From the NCBI GenBank assembly GCA_021730985.1, contig JAKFYI010000003.1, positions 1 through 64,000 of the forward strand: DNA of 64,000 bases, in the 5' to 3' direction. The DNA comes from Hyphomicrobiales bacterium (GTDB taxonomy: Bacteria; Pseudomonadota; Alphaproteobacteria; Rhizobiales; Xanthobacteraceae). Of the stretch, positions 40,857 to 49,898 are shown in pieces (the first letter of the stretch is position 1; each line of letters opens with the position of its first letter). The position numbers and the translations under genes are program-made. The notes beneath the pieces are model-generated. The model had not been told where the DNA came from and did no database searches. It saw nothing but the letters and a program-made list of their open reading frames with translations.

Positions 40857-41004
40857 TTGGCTCCCCGTGGCGGGCTGGCCCGCGCCTAGGCTGACTAGAC
40901 CAGAATCGGGCGTGAGCCAACCCCGGAACCCGGCCAAAACGTAGTTGTCTTCAGGCGTTTTGCAAGGGAATGGCGTTTCATCCCCAGCCACTCCGAAGGG
41001 CTGC

Positions 41005-41616
41005 CTACGCGGCCTGTGGAAGTCTCAGATCGGCGCCGCGGAGCGCAGCGCCGGAACCCACCCCGATGTGCTTCACGATTGTCATCGCCTGAACCATGGT
41101 GATGCCGAGCGGCCGCACCCGCTCAGCCGGAAAGTACATAACGTTGCCTGACATCGGCGTCGGCGCCTGCGGTATGAAAACGGCCACCCACCCGTCGCCG
41201 ATCGACTCGAGCAGATAGCCGATCTGCCAGCCATCCTCGATGTTGACCAGCGCCGGTTTCAGGCCGCTTGCATTCTCGATCTCGGTAAATCCCTCGGCCA
41301 TGCTCTTGACCATCTGGTACTGCGGCAGACCGCCCAACAGCGAGTGCTCGAACCATTGGCTGATCCGCCGGCCCCAGCCGGTGCGTGCAATAACCCCTGC
41401 GGCGAATGAGACGGCGACCAGAACCAGCGCGGCAATGATTGTGACGGCTCCGATCCCGGCGAAGTGGCCGAGTTGCTCAAGTCCGAGCTTGTCTGAAAGC
41501 GGCTGCGCGACTTTCGTTGCCAGCCGCATCGCATGGCCCAGAATGAAAATCACCAGCGCAACAGGGAGGAGGAACAGAACTCCTCCGACGACCGTCGTCT
41601 TCAGGAACGTCTTCAT
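41005..41616 (-). CDS. DUF502 family membrane protein
   Basis: 203 residues from the ATG at 41616, preceded by GGGAGGAAAC. It has two N-terminal membrane helices (about 8-30 and 52-75), then a soluble domain with the DUF502 pattern WFEHSLLGGLPQYQMVKSMA and the later VAVFIPQAPTPMSGNVMYFP. Plant and bacterial members (LIKE-COV) are membrane proteins of uncertain role. Upstream on the same strand, 32 bases away, is a Bug protein gene. It is separated from carB by about 195 bp including the hairpin at 40830. Confidence 0.9.
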   Translation of the reverse strand: MKTFLKTTVVGGVLFLLPVALVIFILGHAMRLATKVAQPLSDKLGLEQLGHFAGIGAVTIIAALVLVAVSFAAGVIARTGWGRRISQWFEHSLLGGLPQYQMVKSMAEGFTEIENASGLKPALVNIEDGWQIGYLLESIGDGWVAVFIPQAPTPMSGNVMYFPAERVRPLGITMVQAMTIVKHIGVGSGAALRGADLRLPQAA

Positions 41617-41648
41617 GTTTCCTCCCGTCAAAGCGGTGGTGAGGCGGC

Positions 41649-42638
41649 CTAATCCACCTTGATGTTGCCCGCCCTGATGATCGGCCACCACTTCTCGATC
41701 TCGGATTTCTGCTGGGCCGCCAGCGCCTGCGGATTCTGCCGCTCGCGCGGGTAGATATCCTGCCCCAGTTGCTCCAGCTTAGAGCGCACCGCCGGATCGG
41801 CCAGCGCCTCGACCGCTGCGGCATGGATCTTGTCGATGACCGGCTTCGGCGTGCCTCTCGGCATCCACAGGCCGTGCCACAGCGCGACGTAGTATCCCGG
41901 TAGTCCGGCTTCATCGACGGTTGGGAATTCCGGCGCTGTGGGCAGCCGCCGGTCGGCGCAGACGGCGTAGGCCTTGATGTTGCCGGCGCGCGCCTGCGGC
42001 AGCGTGGCGACCGGATCGGAGATGATGAGGTCGAGATTGCCGGCCACCACGTCCTGCATCGCCGGCGCAATGCCGCGATAGGGCACGAACTGCAACTGGG
42101 TCTTGGTGGCCTGCTGGAAGATCAGGCCGCAGACGTGACTGATGCTGCCTTGACCCGCGGTGCCGACCGTCTTGTTCGGATTGTCGCGCAGCCAGGCGAT
42201 GAAGCTTTTCAGGTCGTCGGCAGGTACTGACTTTTTCGCCACCACCATGAACGGCGTGATGCAGATCAGCGTGACCGGATCGAAGTCCTTGATGAGATCG
42301 TAAGGCAGGTTGCTGTAGGTGGCGCCGGTGATGACGTGCGAGCCGTTCTGGCCGATTCCGATGGTGTAGCCGTCAGGTGCGGCGCGGGCGAGACGGCCCG
42401 CACCGGCTGTGCCGCCGGCTCCGGTGGTGTTCTCCACCACGACAGTTTGCCCGAGCGAGGTTCGCATCCGGTCTGCCAGCACGCGGCCGATCACGTCGGT
42501 CGGGCCGCCGGCGGCGAACGGCACCACCATGGTGATGGCGCGCGCCGGATAGGCTTGCGCGGAAGCCGAGTGCGATACGGCTGGAAGTGCAGCGGCACCC
42601 GCGGCCAGTTGCAGAAATTGACGGCGTGGAAGTGTCAT
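41649..42638 (-). CDS. Tripartite tricarboxylate transporter substrate-binding protein (Bug/TctC)
   Basis: 329 residues from the ATG at 42638; GAGGGGG lies 8 bases upstream, a better spacing than for the ATG two codons earlier. The signal region LPRRQFLQLAAGAAALPAVS has paired arginines and may use the Tat route. Family marks: YPARAITMVVPFAAGGPTD, VVVENTTGAGGTAGAGRLAR, PDGYTIGIGQNGSH, and EKWWPIIRAGNIKVD at the end. The ligand is unknown. It is followed by the DUF502 gene and preceded by another Bug gene on the same strand. Confidence 0.92.
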   Translation of the reverse strand: MTLPRRQFLQLAAGAAALPAVSHSASAQAYPARAITMVVPFAAGGPTDVIGRVLADRMRTSLGQTVVVENTTGAGGTAGAGRLARAAPDGYTIGIGQNGSHVITGATYSNLPYDLIKDFDPVTLICITPFMVVAKKSVPADDLKSFIAWLRDNPNKTVGTAGQGSISHVCGLIFQQATKTQLQFVPYRGIAPAMQDVVAGNLDLIISDPVATLPQARAGNIKAYAVCADRRLPTAPEFPTVDEAGLPGYYVALWHGLWMPRGTPKPVIDKIHAAAVEALADPAVRSKLEQLGQDIYPRERQNPQALAAQQKSEIEKWWPIIRAGNIKVD

Positions 42639-42729
42639 TCCCATTCCCCCTCTGCAGAGTTCGGAAAGTTATGTCGTCGTGTTCATTCCCTTGGTGAAGT
42701 TGCGAAGCAATGAAAGGCGAAGCCGGCGA

Positions 42730-43713
42730 TCAGCCGCCCTCGACCTTGATGTTGGCGGAGCGGATCACCTTGCCCCACTTCTCGGTTTCATCGGCCATCA
42801 GCTTGCCGAATGCGGCGGGCGAGCCGGGCAGGGCGTCGGCGCCGAGATCGGCGAGCCGCGCCTTGGCCTTGGGGTCGGCGAGCACTGCGTTCATTTCCTG
42901 GTTGAGCCTCGCGACGATCTCGGCGGGCGTATTCTTCGGCGCCGCGAGGCCGAATGGGCCGCTCGCCTCGTAGCCCGGGACGAAATCGGCCACGGTCGGC
43001 AGATCGGGCAGCAGCGCCGCGCGACCCGCGGTGGTCACCGCCAAGGGGCGGACCTTGCCGCCTTTGATGTGCGGGATCGAGGCCGCCATTGTGTCGAACA
43101 TCACCTGCACCTGGCCGCCGATCAGGTCGGTCATCGCGCCCGCGGCGCCGCGATAGGGCACATGCACCATGTTCACGCCGGTCATCAGCTTGAACAATTC
43201 GCCGGCCATGTGGATGCCGGTGCCGATACCGGGCGAGGCGAAATTGAGCTTTCCGGGGTTGGCCTTCGCATAGGCGATGAATTCCGGAACGGTGTTGACC
43301 GGCACCGACAGGTTGACCTCCAGCACGAACGGTACGCGCGCCGTGCCGCCGACCGGAGCGAGGTCGCGGAGAAAATTGGTGCTGAGCTTCTGGTAGAGTG
43401 TGTCGTTGACAGAGTGGGCCGGTACCACCTGCAGCAGCGTATAGCCGTCCGGCGGTGCCTTCACGACCGCTTCGGTTCCGATGTTGCCGCCGGCGCCCGG
43501 ACGGTTTTCGATGAGGACCGATTGGCCCAGCCGCTCGGAGAGCCACTGTCCCATCAGCCGGGCAAAGATGTCGGATCCACTGCCGGGGGCAAAGCCGACG
43601 ATGATGCGCAACGGCTGCGACGGATAGGCTTGCGCGAATGCGGAGCGCGACATCGCGGGAAGCGCTAGCGCGCCCGTGGTGAGTTGCAGAAATCGACGGC
43701 GCTGAAGTTTCAT
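42730..43713 (-). CDS. Tripartite tricarboxylate transporter substrate-binding protein (Bug/TctC)
   Basis: 327 residues from the ATG at 43713, preceded by GAGGGGGAAGGCA. The signal region MKLQRRRFLQLTTGALALPA again has an RRRFLQL twin-arginine pattern. The mature start YPSQPLRIIVGFAPGSGSDI and the loop VLIENRPGAGGNIGTEAVVK fit the Bug family. It ends with KWGKVIRSANIKVEGG. It lies 50 bases downstream of the ThDP enzyme gene, suggesting the pair form one unit, with the binding protein perhaps capturing the substrate of that enzyme. Confidence 0.92.
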   Translation of the reverse strand: MKLQRRRFLQLTTGALALPAMSRSAFAQAYPSQPLRIIVGFAPGSGSDIFARLMGQWLSERLGQSVLIENRPGAGGNIGTEAVVKAPPDGYTLLQVVPAHSVNDTLYQKLSTNFLRDLAPVGGTARVPFVLEVNLSVPVNTVPEFIAYAKANPGKLNFASPGIGTGIHMAGELFKLMTGVNMVHVPYRGAAGAMTDLIGGQVQVMFDTMAASIPHIKGGKVRPLAVTTAGRAALLPDLPTVADFVPGYEASGPFGLAAPKNTPAEIVARLNQEMNAVLADPKAKARLADLGADALPGSPAAFGKLMADETEKWGKVIRSANIKVEGG

Positions 43714-43763
43714 TGCCTTCCCCCTCTGCAATTTCAAAATGTTCTTAAGTCGTGGCTTTAGTC

Positions 43764-45539
43764 CTAGTCCTTCTGCAACAACCGCGGCAGCCACACCGAG
43801 ATCACCGCCGGCGTGCCCTCGCGAATGCTTTTCAAGCCGCGCCGCAGCGCCGGCTCGACCTGGGCCGGATCGGTGACGTTTTCGCCGTAGCAGCCCGCGG
43901 CCTCCGCCTCCTTGGCGAAATCGATCGGCGGATCGAAATAGCCGCCGTCGTAGTTGGCCTTGGCGGCGAAGCTGTCGTCCTTGCCGTACACCGCGTTGAT
44001 GCGCAGCGTGCCGGTCGAGTAGCTGCGGTTCTGATAGATGATGGACATGTACGGCGCGTTGTAGTGCTTGGCCGCCCACAGCGCGTGGATCGGCGTGCCG
44101 AACATGTAGAAGCCGTCGCCGCTGACCGCGATCACATCCTTCTCCGGCGCGGCGAGCTTTGCGCCGAAAGCCGCGCCCGGCGTCCAGCCGCCGCTCGAGG
44201 CCGGATTGTGGAAGTAGGCGCCGGGCTGCGAGATGTTGAGATACTCGTGCACCTGGTTCTGCGCGATTGTCTCGTCAAACACGATGCAATTGTCGTCGAG
44301 CACCTGGCCGATGTTGTGCGACAGCCACTTCGGATCGATCGGATCGCTCGCCGCGCGCGACTTCGCATCCTCGGCGAGGCCGCGCCGCCGCTTGCCGGAC
44401 AACTCGGCGCAACGCTCGGCCCGTGCGGCAAAGCGCTTCTTGTCGTCCGGCGTGATCAGCTTGCGTGCAGCCGCGTCCAGTGCCTCGATCACCGACATTG
44501 CGTCGGCGGTGACCCGCAGGTTGGCGGTGAACTCCATGGTCGGGATGCGGCGCTTGGCGGGCTCCACGTCGGTGATCGCGACCCACGCCGAATCCGGCGG
44601 CGGATTGGTGTCGGCGAGCCAGGGAACGTCCACGTCGAGCGCGAGAATGACGTCGGCATCCTTCAGGCTGGCGTTGCTGACGTAGAGCGGGTGGTTGAGC
44701 GGGAAGCACTGATAGGCGCGCAGCGCCGATTGCCCGACCGGCAGGCCGAGCAGTTCGCACAGCCGCACCAGCGCCGGAACGGTCGCCGGATTTCGCCCGG
44801 ATCGCGCCACCAGCACGAACGGGTTATCCGCGGCGATAAGGCGGCGTGCGATCTCCTCGATCGCAGCGGCGTCGGGCGCAGCCGGCCTCGCGACGCCGAG
44901 TTGCTGCATCGTGGGGAACTTCGCGCCGTTGACCTTGGCGAGCGAAACCTCGCGCGGCAGCGTCAGGTACACCGGCCCGCACGGCTCGGTGCATGCCACC
45001 TGCAACGCGCGTGAGATCATCAGTCCCGGGTTGTCCTGCAACGCCATGCGGTGATCCCACTTGGTGTACTGCCGAACGATCGAGTTCTGGTCGAAGCTCT
45101 GCTGCAGCCAGATGTGGCCGCCGCCGTCGCGCGCGCCGCGGAAGCTGCCGGGATAGCTGGTCGGCGACCCGCCGCCGGTGATCACCACTGGAAGTCCAGA
45201 GTGGAACGCGGTGTGGACAGCGCCGCCGTAGTGCTGGGTGCCGCAATCGACATGCGCGGCCGTCACGGCAGGCTTGCCGGACACCGCGGCGTAGCCGAGC
45301 GCGGCGTTGAGGCTCGCGTGCTCGTGCGTGACGGTGATCAGCCGCGGGGCGGCGCGGCCGTTGGCGCGGGCCTTGGCGACGGCCTCCTGGTAGAAGCCAA
45401 TCTCCGACCCTGACGTGAAGAAGATGTATTCGACGCCGGCCTCCGCCATTGCTGCGATCATGGCATCGCCGTTGTCGTCGGCTGGGACTTCAACCCACGC
45501 CCTGGTGTCGTTGCGCAGGTTTCCGACGTGACGGTTCAT
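43764..45539 (-). CDS. Thiamine diphosphate-dependent enzyme, acetolactate synthase-like
   Basis: 591 residues from the ATG at 45539 (MNRHVGNLRNDTRAW). The N-terminal Pyr domain holds the activating glutamate in TVTHEHASLNAALGYA; the PP domain has GDGFYMFGTPIHALWAAKHY with the second ThDP element near QNRSYSTG. In place of the standard NG there is a YQNRSYS turn, so this is a divergent member. Its substrate is unknown. Neighbouring Bug genes on both sides suggest a catabolic cassette for an imported organic acid. It is not close in sequence to the ThDP enzyme at 15827. Confidence 0.87.
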   Translation of the reverse strand: MNRHVGNLRNDTRAWVEVPADDNGDAMIAAMAEAGVEYIFFTSGSEIGFYQEAVAKARANGRAAPRLITVTHEHASLNAALGYAAVSGKPAVTAAHVDCGTQHYGGAVHTAFHSGLPVVITGGGSPTSYPGSFRGARDGGGHIWLQQSFDQNSIVRQYTKWDHRMALQDNPGLMISRALQVACTEPCGPVYLTLPREVSLAKVNGAKFPTMQQLGVARPAAPDAAAIEEIARRLIAADNPFVLVARSGRNPATVPALVRLCELLGLPVGQSALRAYQCFPLNHPLYVSNASLKDADVILALDVDVPWLADTNPPPDSAWVAITDVEPAKRRIPTMEFTANLRVTADAMSVIEALDAAARKLITPDDKKRFAARAERCAELSGKRRRGLAEDAKSRAASDPIDPKWLSHNIGQVLDDNCIVFDETIAQNQVHEYLNISQPGAYFHNPASSGGWTPGAAFGAKLAAPEKDVIAVSGDGFYMFGTPIHALWAAKHYNAPYMSIIYQNRSYSTGTLRINAVYGKDDSFAAKANYDGGYFDPPIDFAKEAEAAGCYGENVTDPAQVEPALRRGLKSIREGTPAVISVWLPRLLQKD

Positions 45540-45673
45540 GAGACGCTCCCGGCAGTGCCGGGGGAGTTTGCGCCGTTTCCGGCGGGGCGGACAAGTCCCC
45601 GCGCGCCGGCGCATTTGCCGGGCTGCGGGTGCCACGCTACGCTTGCCGGAAACAAAGCCGGGGAGGAAACGAT

Positions 45674-46636
45674 ATGCCTTTCGAGCGCCGCGCGCTGCTT
45701 GCCGCCGTTTTGTCGCTGATCGCGACCATGCCCGCTCAGGCGCAGCTTAACCCCTCGCGCGCCATCACACTGGTGGTGCCGATTGCCGCCGGCGGCGGTG
45801 TCGATGCCATCGGCCGCTTGCTGGCCGAGAAGCTCCAGGAACGGCTCAAACAGAACGTCGTGGTCGAAAACCGCACCGGCGCGGGCGGCACGGTCGGCAC
45901 CGACAGCGTCGCCAAGTCCGCGCCCGACGGCCACACCCTGCTGGTGATGGAAAGTTCGTCGGCGATCTCCAAATGGCTGAACAAGGGCGTGCCGTTCGAC
46001 GTCACGACGGACTTTGCCCCGGTGGCGCGCGCGGTGACCACGCCGCTGATGCTGTTCGCCAATCCTTCGGCCGGACCGAACAACGTGAAGGAGCTGATCG
46101 CCGAAGCGCGGACCAAATCGTTCTCGGCCGGGACGCCCGGTGTCGGCACGCCGCATCATCTCGCCTTGCTGATGATGAACGCGGGCGCCAAGATCGACAT
46201 CACCCATGTGCCGTATCGCGGGACGGGGCCGGCGCTCAACGATCTGCTCGGCGGCCAGATCCCGCTGATGTGGGCCACGCCGATCGCGGTGATGCCGCAT
46301 GTCGCGAGCGGAAAGGTGAAGACGCTCGGCATCGCCTCGCTCAAGGCCTCGCCATCGTATCCGCAGGTGCCTTCGATCGCGGAAACCGCGCTGCCGGGCT
46401 TCGAGGTCGAGATTTTCTACGGCGTCGCCGCGCCGAAAGGCACGCCGCCCGACATCGTGGCGCGGCTGTCGAAGGAGATCGAGGCGATCCTCGAACTTCC
46501 GGACGCGAAGGAGCGCATGGCGAAGCTCGGCTTCGACCGCGCCTATGCGGGTAGCGAGCAGTTCCGCAAGATCATCGCCGACGACCACGCGCGCTACGGC
46601 AAGGCCATCGAAGCTGCCGGGATCGCACCGAAGTAA
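45674..46636 (+). CDS. Tripartite tricarboxylate transporter substrate-binding protein (Bug/TctC)
   Basis: 320 residues from the ATG at 45674, 8 bases after GGGGAGG. Signal peptide ALLAAVLSLIATMPAQAQ. Family marks: SRAITLVVPIAAGGGVDAIG, NVVVENRTGAGGTVGTDSVA, PDGHTLLVMESSS and HVPYRGTGPALNDLLGGQ. The ligand is unknown. It is divergent from the ThDP enzyme, with about 135 bp between, so it may be controlled together with that gene. Confidence 0.92.
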   Translation: MPFERRALLAAVLSLIATMPAQAQLNPSRAITLVVPIAAGGGVDAIGRLLAEKLQERLKQNVVVENRTGAGGTVGTDSVAKSAPDGHTLLVMESSSAISKWLNKGVPFDVTTDFAPVARAVTTPLMLFANPSAGPNNVKELIAEARTKSFSAGTPGVGTPHHLALLMMNAGAKIDITHVPYRGTGPALNDLLGGQIPLMWATPIAVMPHVASGKVKTLGIASLKASPSYPQVPSIAETALPGFEVEIFYGVAAPKGTPPDIVARLSKEIEAILELPDAKERMAKLGFDRAYAGSEQFRKIIADDHARYGKAIEAAGIAPK

Positions 46637-46681
46637 CCGCGCTTGCCGGGCCGAGCTGGTCGTGGAGATCGACAAGCTGAG

Positions 46682-47368
46682 CTAGGCGGGCCGCCCGAGC
46701 AGCGTCATGCGGGAAGGGTTATGGCCGATGTTGGTGGCCGCGCGCTTGGCGAAGAAGCCAGCCGCCGCGAGCTTCGTCGTGATGGCCCGCTCATCGTAGT
46801 GGGTGAGGCCAAGCGTCGAGCGCAGCCGCGCATAGTTCGAGAACAGCGTGCGGATCAGTCCGAACGTGGCGGCCACCAGAAACTGCTCGTGAGCGGCGAA
46901 ACGCAGCAGCGCCATTGCATCGGTGATAGGGGACGTTCCCGGCGGAATGACGTCACCCAGAACGAGCAAGCCGTTTGGCTTGAGCAGGCGGCGGAACAGC
47001 GCGATTTTCGTATCGAATTGCTCGGGTGCGAGATACTGCGCGACCGAATGCATGACGATGAGGTCGAGCGAAGTCGCGGGCATGGCCTCGACTTCTTCCG
47101 GGGCACTCACCTCGATCGTGTTGTTGGTGGCGAATCGTTCGCCAAGCGCTGTGCGAACTCCGGGTGCTGCGTCGCACAGGATCAGGCGTCCGGCTTTCGC
47201 GCCGATGCGCGCATGGGACAGAGCGTCGCCGCAGCCGTAGTCGAGCACGGTGCCGCCCGCCGGCACGTACGGCAGCAGATCGTCTGCAATGCGCCGGTAG
47301 TGCGCATCGAGATGACGCGCGTTCACATAGACCGCGTGCTTGGAATCCCAGAACGAAATCCAGTCCAT
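46682..47368 (-). CDS. Class I SAM-dependent methyltransferase
   Basis: 228 residues. The SAM-binding motif I is GTVLDYGCGDALSHARIGAK (VLDYGCGD), followed by LILCDAAPGV and the post-motif LDLIVMHSVAQYL. The acceptor is unknown. It starts 3 bases after the stop of the cupin gene at 47372, so the two form an operon, perhaps for modification of a small metabolite. Confidence 0.88.
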   Translation of the reverse strand: MDWISFWDSKHAVYVNARHLDAHYRRIADDLLPYVPAGGTVLDYGCGDALSHARIGAKAGRLILCDAAPGVRTALGERFATNNTIEVSAPEEVEAMPATSLDLIVMHSVAQYLAPEQFDTKIALFRRLLKPNGLLVLGDVIPPGTSPITDAMALLRFAAHEQFLVAATFGLIRTLFSNYARLRSTLGLTHYDERAITTKLAAAGFFAKRAATNIGHNPSRMTLLGRPA

Positions 47369-47371
47369 GTG

Positions 47372-47911
47372 CTAGCGCCACAGGCGGGTCAACGGCCCGT
47401 CCTTGCCGAACACGGGATCGCTGCCGGGTAGCGGCACGCCGGGAATGGTCTCCACCGCGCGGGCATGTTCGGCCTTGCTGCCGCGGCAAAGATCGTAGCG
47501 CCCGCCTCTGGGATAGGTTCCGATCACCACCAGGTCGGGGCTCGCCCACAGGCACTGGTGACCGGTGCCGGCCGGCAGCACGGCGACGTCGCCCTTGCCG
47601 AGATCCAGTTCCTCGCCCTTGGAGCCGCCGAACCGCACCCGCGCGCGGCCGCGTGCGATCCCCATGCCTTCGTGGATCATCGAGTGAAAGTGCACATAAT
47701 GATAGATGCCGTTGCGCCACATCTCGCCCCAGCCGTTGGTGCGAAACGCATCCTCGATCGCATCTTCCGGATCGGGCGTGCCGGCGAGATCGATCGCGCC
47801 GCGATAGACCAGAAAGGGCAAACGCGGATTGTTCGGCACCGAGCCGTCATCGGTGAACATGAAGGTCACGGGCTCGACCGGTTTGGCGGGCATGGCGATG
47901 ACTCGGGCCAT
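47372..47911 (-). CDS. Cupin domain protein, YjlB-like
   Basis: 179 residues, single beta-barrel cupin. The first cupin motif appears as HYVHFHSMIHEGMGIARGRA, with histidines suited to metal binding, and the second as GDVAVLPAGTGHQCL. It resembles the YjlB family of putative metal-dependent sugar or small-molecule enzymes. It precedes the methyltransferase in an operon and follows carA by 116 bp. Confidence 0.87.
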   Translation of the reverse strand: MARVIAMPAKPVEPVTFMFTDDGSVPNNPRLPFLVYRGAIDLAGTPDPEDAIEDAFRTNGWGEMWRNGIYHYVHFHSMIHEGMGIARGRARVRFGGSKGEELDLGKGDVAVLPAGTGHQCLWASPDLVVIGTYPRGGRYDLCRGSKAEHARAVETIPGVPLPGSDPVFGKDGPLTRLWR

Positions 47912-47941
47912 CGATGTGCGAATCTATCCGCTGACGGTATC

Positions 47942-47973
47942 AGGTGCGAGGGATCCCCGGCATCGCACCTTTT
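47942..47973. other. Hairpin between carA and the cupin gene
   Basis: AGGTGCGA (47942-47949) pairs perfectly with TCGCACCT (47963-47970) and is followed by TTT on the plus strand only. All nearby genes run on the minus strand, where no T-run follows, so a normal terminator role is doubtful. Confidence 0.35.
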
Positions 47974-48027
47974 GCCATTCGAATGCGCGTGTCCGTTCTG
48001 CAAGCGCGCAAGGCATCCTAATCGCTA

Positions 48028-49224
48028 CTAGGCCGCCTTGGCCTTCCGCTTACGCATCATCTCGACGAAGCGCGTGAAGAGATAATGGCTGTCGCGCGGG
48101 CCAGGCGAGGCTTCGGGATGGTACTGCACCGAGAACACCGGCTTGTCCTTCAGCGCGATGCCGCAATTGGATCCATCGAACAATGAGACATGAGTCTGCT
48201 CGACATTGCCGGGCAGGCTCGCCGTATCGACCGCGAAGCCGTGGTTCATTGAGGTGATCTCGACCTTGCCGGTGCCGAGGTCCTTCACCGGATGGTTCGC
48301 GCCGTGATGGCCCTGGTGCATCTTCATGGTCGTGCCGCCGAGCGCGATGCCGAGCATCTGGTGGCCGAGGCAGATGCCGAACGTCGGCGTGCCGCTGTTC
48401 ACCAGCTTGCGGATCACCGGAACCGCGTACTGCCCGGTGGCTGCCGGATCGCCCGGACCGTTGGACAGGAATACGCCGTCGGGCTTGAGCTCCATGATGT
48501 CCTCGGCCGAGGTCTTGGCGGGGACGACCGTGATCTTGCAACCGGCGCTGGCGAGCAGCCGCAGGATGTTGCGCTTGATGCCGTAGTCGAGCACCACGAC
48601 ATGAAATTCCGGATCGGTCTGGCGGCCGTAGCCCTTGCCCCAGAGCCAGGGCGTCTCGTCCCACGAGAATCGCTGCCCCGAAGTCACCATCGGCACCAGG
48701 TCCATGCCGACCAAGCCCGGCCACGCCGCGGCTTCCTTCTTGAGCGCGGCGAGATCGAACTTGCCGGCCGGGTCGTGCGCGATCACGGCGTTCGGCATGC
48801 CCTTCTCGCGGATCAGCGCGGTCAGCGCGCGGGTGTCGATGCCGGACAGCCCGATAATGCCGCGCCGCTTGAGCCAGGGGTCGAGATGCAGCGCAGAGCG
48901 GTAGTTCGACGGGTCGGTGATGACGGTGCGCAGGATGACGCCGCGCGCGCCCGGCGTCGCCGCCATGTTGACGGTCTCGATGTCCTCGTCGTTGGTGCCG
49001 ACGTTGCCGATATGCGGGAAGGTAAATGTGATGATCTGCCCGGCGTAGGAGGGATCGGTGAGGATCTCCTCGTATCCGGTCATGGCGGTGTTGAAGCAGA
49101 CCTCGGCAACGGCGTGGCCGGTGGCGCCAAAACCCACGCCTTCCACCACGGTGCCGTCCGCCAGCACCAAGAGAGCCGTGGCTTTCGGCTCGGTCCACCC
49201 GGAATCGGCTTGTTTGGGGCTCAT
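48028..49224 (-). CDS. carA: CarA, carbamoyl-phosphate synthase small (glutaminase) subunit
   Basis: 398 residues. The N-terminal CPSase domain has [20 protein letters not shown], and the class I glutamine amidotransferase domain has [11 protein letters not shown], the nucleophile Cys in [11 protein letters not shown] and the His/Glu pair in [11 protein letters not shown]. It hydrolyses glutamine and channels ammonia to CarB. It is separated from carB by about 7.2 kb of accessory genes. It is divergent from yqeY with 95 bp between, which must hold both promoters. Confidence 0.98.
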   Translation of the reverse strand: MSPKQADSGWTEPKATALLVLADGTVVEGVGFGATGHAVAEVCFNTAMTGYEEILTDPSYAGQIITFTFPHIGNVGTNDEDIETVNMAATPGARGVILRTVITDPSNYRSALHLDPWLKRRGIIGLSGIDTRALTALIREKGMPNAVIAHDPAGKFDLAALKKEAAAWPGLVGMDLVPMVTSGQRFSWDETPWLWGKGYGRQTDPEFHVVVLDYGIKRNILRLLASAGCKITVVPAKTSAEDIMELKPDGVFLSNGPGDPAATGQYAVPVIRKLVNSGTPTFGICLGHQMLGIALGGTTMKMHQGHHGANHPVKDLGTGKVEITSMNHGFAVDTASLPGNVEQTHVSLFDGSNCGIALKDKPVFSVQYHPEASPGPRDSHYLFTRFVEMMRKRKAKAA

Positions 49225-49319
49225 CAGGGGCCTAGATAGGCTGCCAATCCGCCGCCGTCAAAGGCCGCACAACGGCATGTGAACAGCCGGTTCCCGCCAT
49301 CCCCAGCCAGGAGGTTCCC

Positions 49320-49778
49320 GTGCTGCGCGACAACATCAACAACGCCCTGAAGGACGCCATGAAGGCCCGCGACGAGCGGCGCGTCTCGACGCTGCGGCTG
49401 ATGAATGCGGCGATCAAGAACGCGGACATCGAGGCCCGCGGCGCGAGCAAGCAGCCGCTCAACGAGGCGGAGTTGCTGTCGCTGTTCCAGAAGATGATCA
49501 AGCAGCGCCAGGAATCGGTGGAGCTCTACGACAAGGGCGGCCGCCCGGAGCTTGCCAAGCACGAGAACGAGGAGATCGAGATCATCGCCGCCTATCTGCC
49601 GAAGCAGATGTCGGACGCCGAGGCGGGCGCCGCGATCTCCACGATCATCCAGGAGATCAACGCGCAGACCATGAAGGACATGGGCCGCGTCATGGCGGCG
49701 CTGCGCGAGCGCTTTGCCGGCACCATGGACTTCGGCAAGGCCAGCGCGAAGATCAAGGAACTGCTGACGCCGAAGTAG
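49320..49778 (+). CDS. GatB/YqeY domain protein
   Basis: 152 residues from a GTG 6 bases after AGGAGG. MLRDNINNALKDAMKARDER and RRVSTLRLMNAAIKNADIEA, with the C-terminal TMKDMGRVMAALRERFAG, match the YqeY family, which shares the tail domain of the GatB amidotransferase subunit and is thought to bind tRNA. The carA-yqeY neighbourhood (often followed by dnaG) is usual in Hyphomicrobiales; here dnaG is not next and accessory genes follow. Confidence 0.93.
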   Translation: MLRDNINNALKDAMKARDERRVSTLRLMNAAIKNADIEARGASKQPLNEAELLSLFQKMIKQRQESVELYDKGGRPELAKHENEEIEIIAAYLPKQMSDAEAGAAISTIIQEINAQTMKDMGRVMAALRERFAGTMDFGKASAKIKELLTPK

Positions 49779-49800
49779 GTATCGAGCCGCACATTCCGGC

Positions 49801-49873
49801 GTCATCCCCCGCGAAAGCGGGGGATCCAGTACGCTCGGTGATTACTGGATCATCCGCTTTCGCGGATGATGAC
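49801..49873. repeat. Palindromic repeat, copy 2
   Basis: About 73 bp, shorter in the middle than copy 1 at 36682. Left arm CCCCCGC-GAAA-GCGGGGG, right arm ATCATCCGC-TTT-CGCGGATGAT, with outer GTCATC/GATGAC and inner CCAGTA/TACTGG pairing. Stem bases differ from copy 1 but stay complementary. It lies 22 bases past yqeY and may help to end its transcript. Confidence 0.75.
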
Positions 49874-49898
49874 ACCGAGTTGGTGGCTGGTTCTGAGC

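Noticed and set aside
47942..47973. Intrinsic terminator between carA and the cupin gene
   Set aside because: The T-run follows the stem only on the plus strand, while all genes here are on the minus strand; kept only as an unassigned hairpin.
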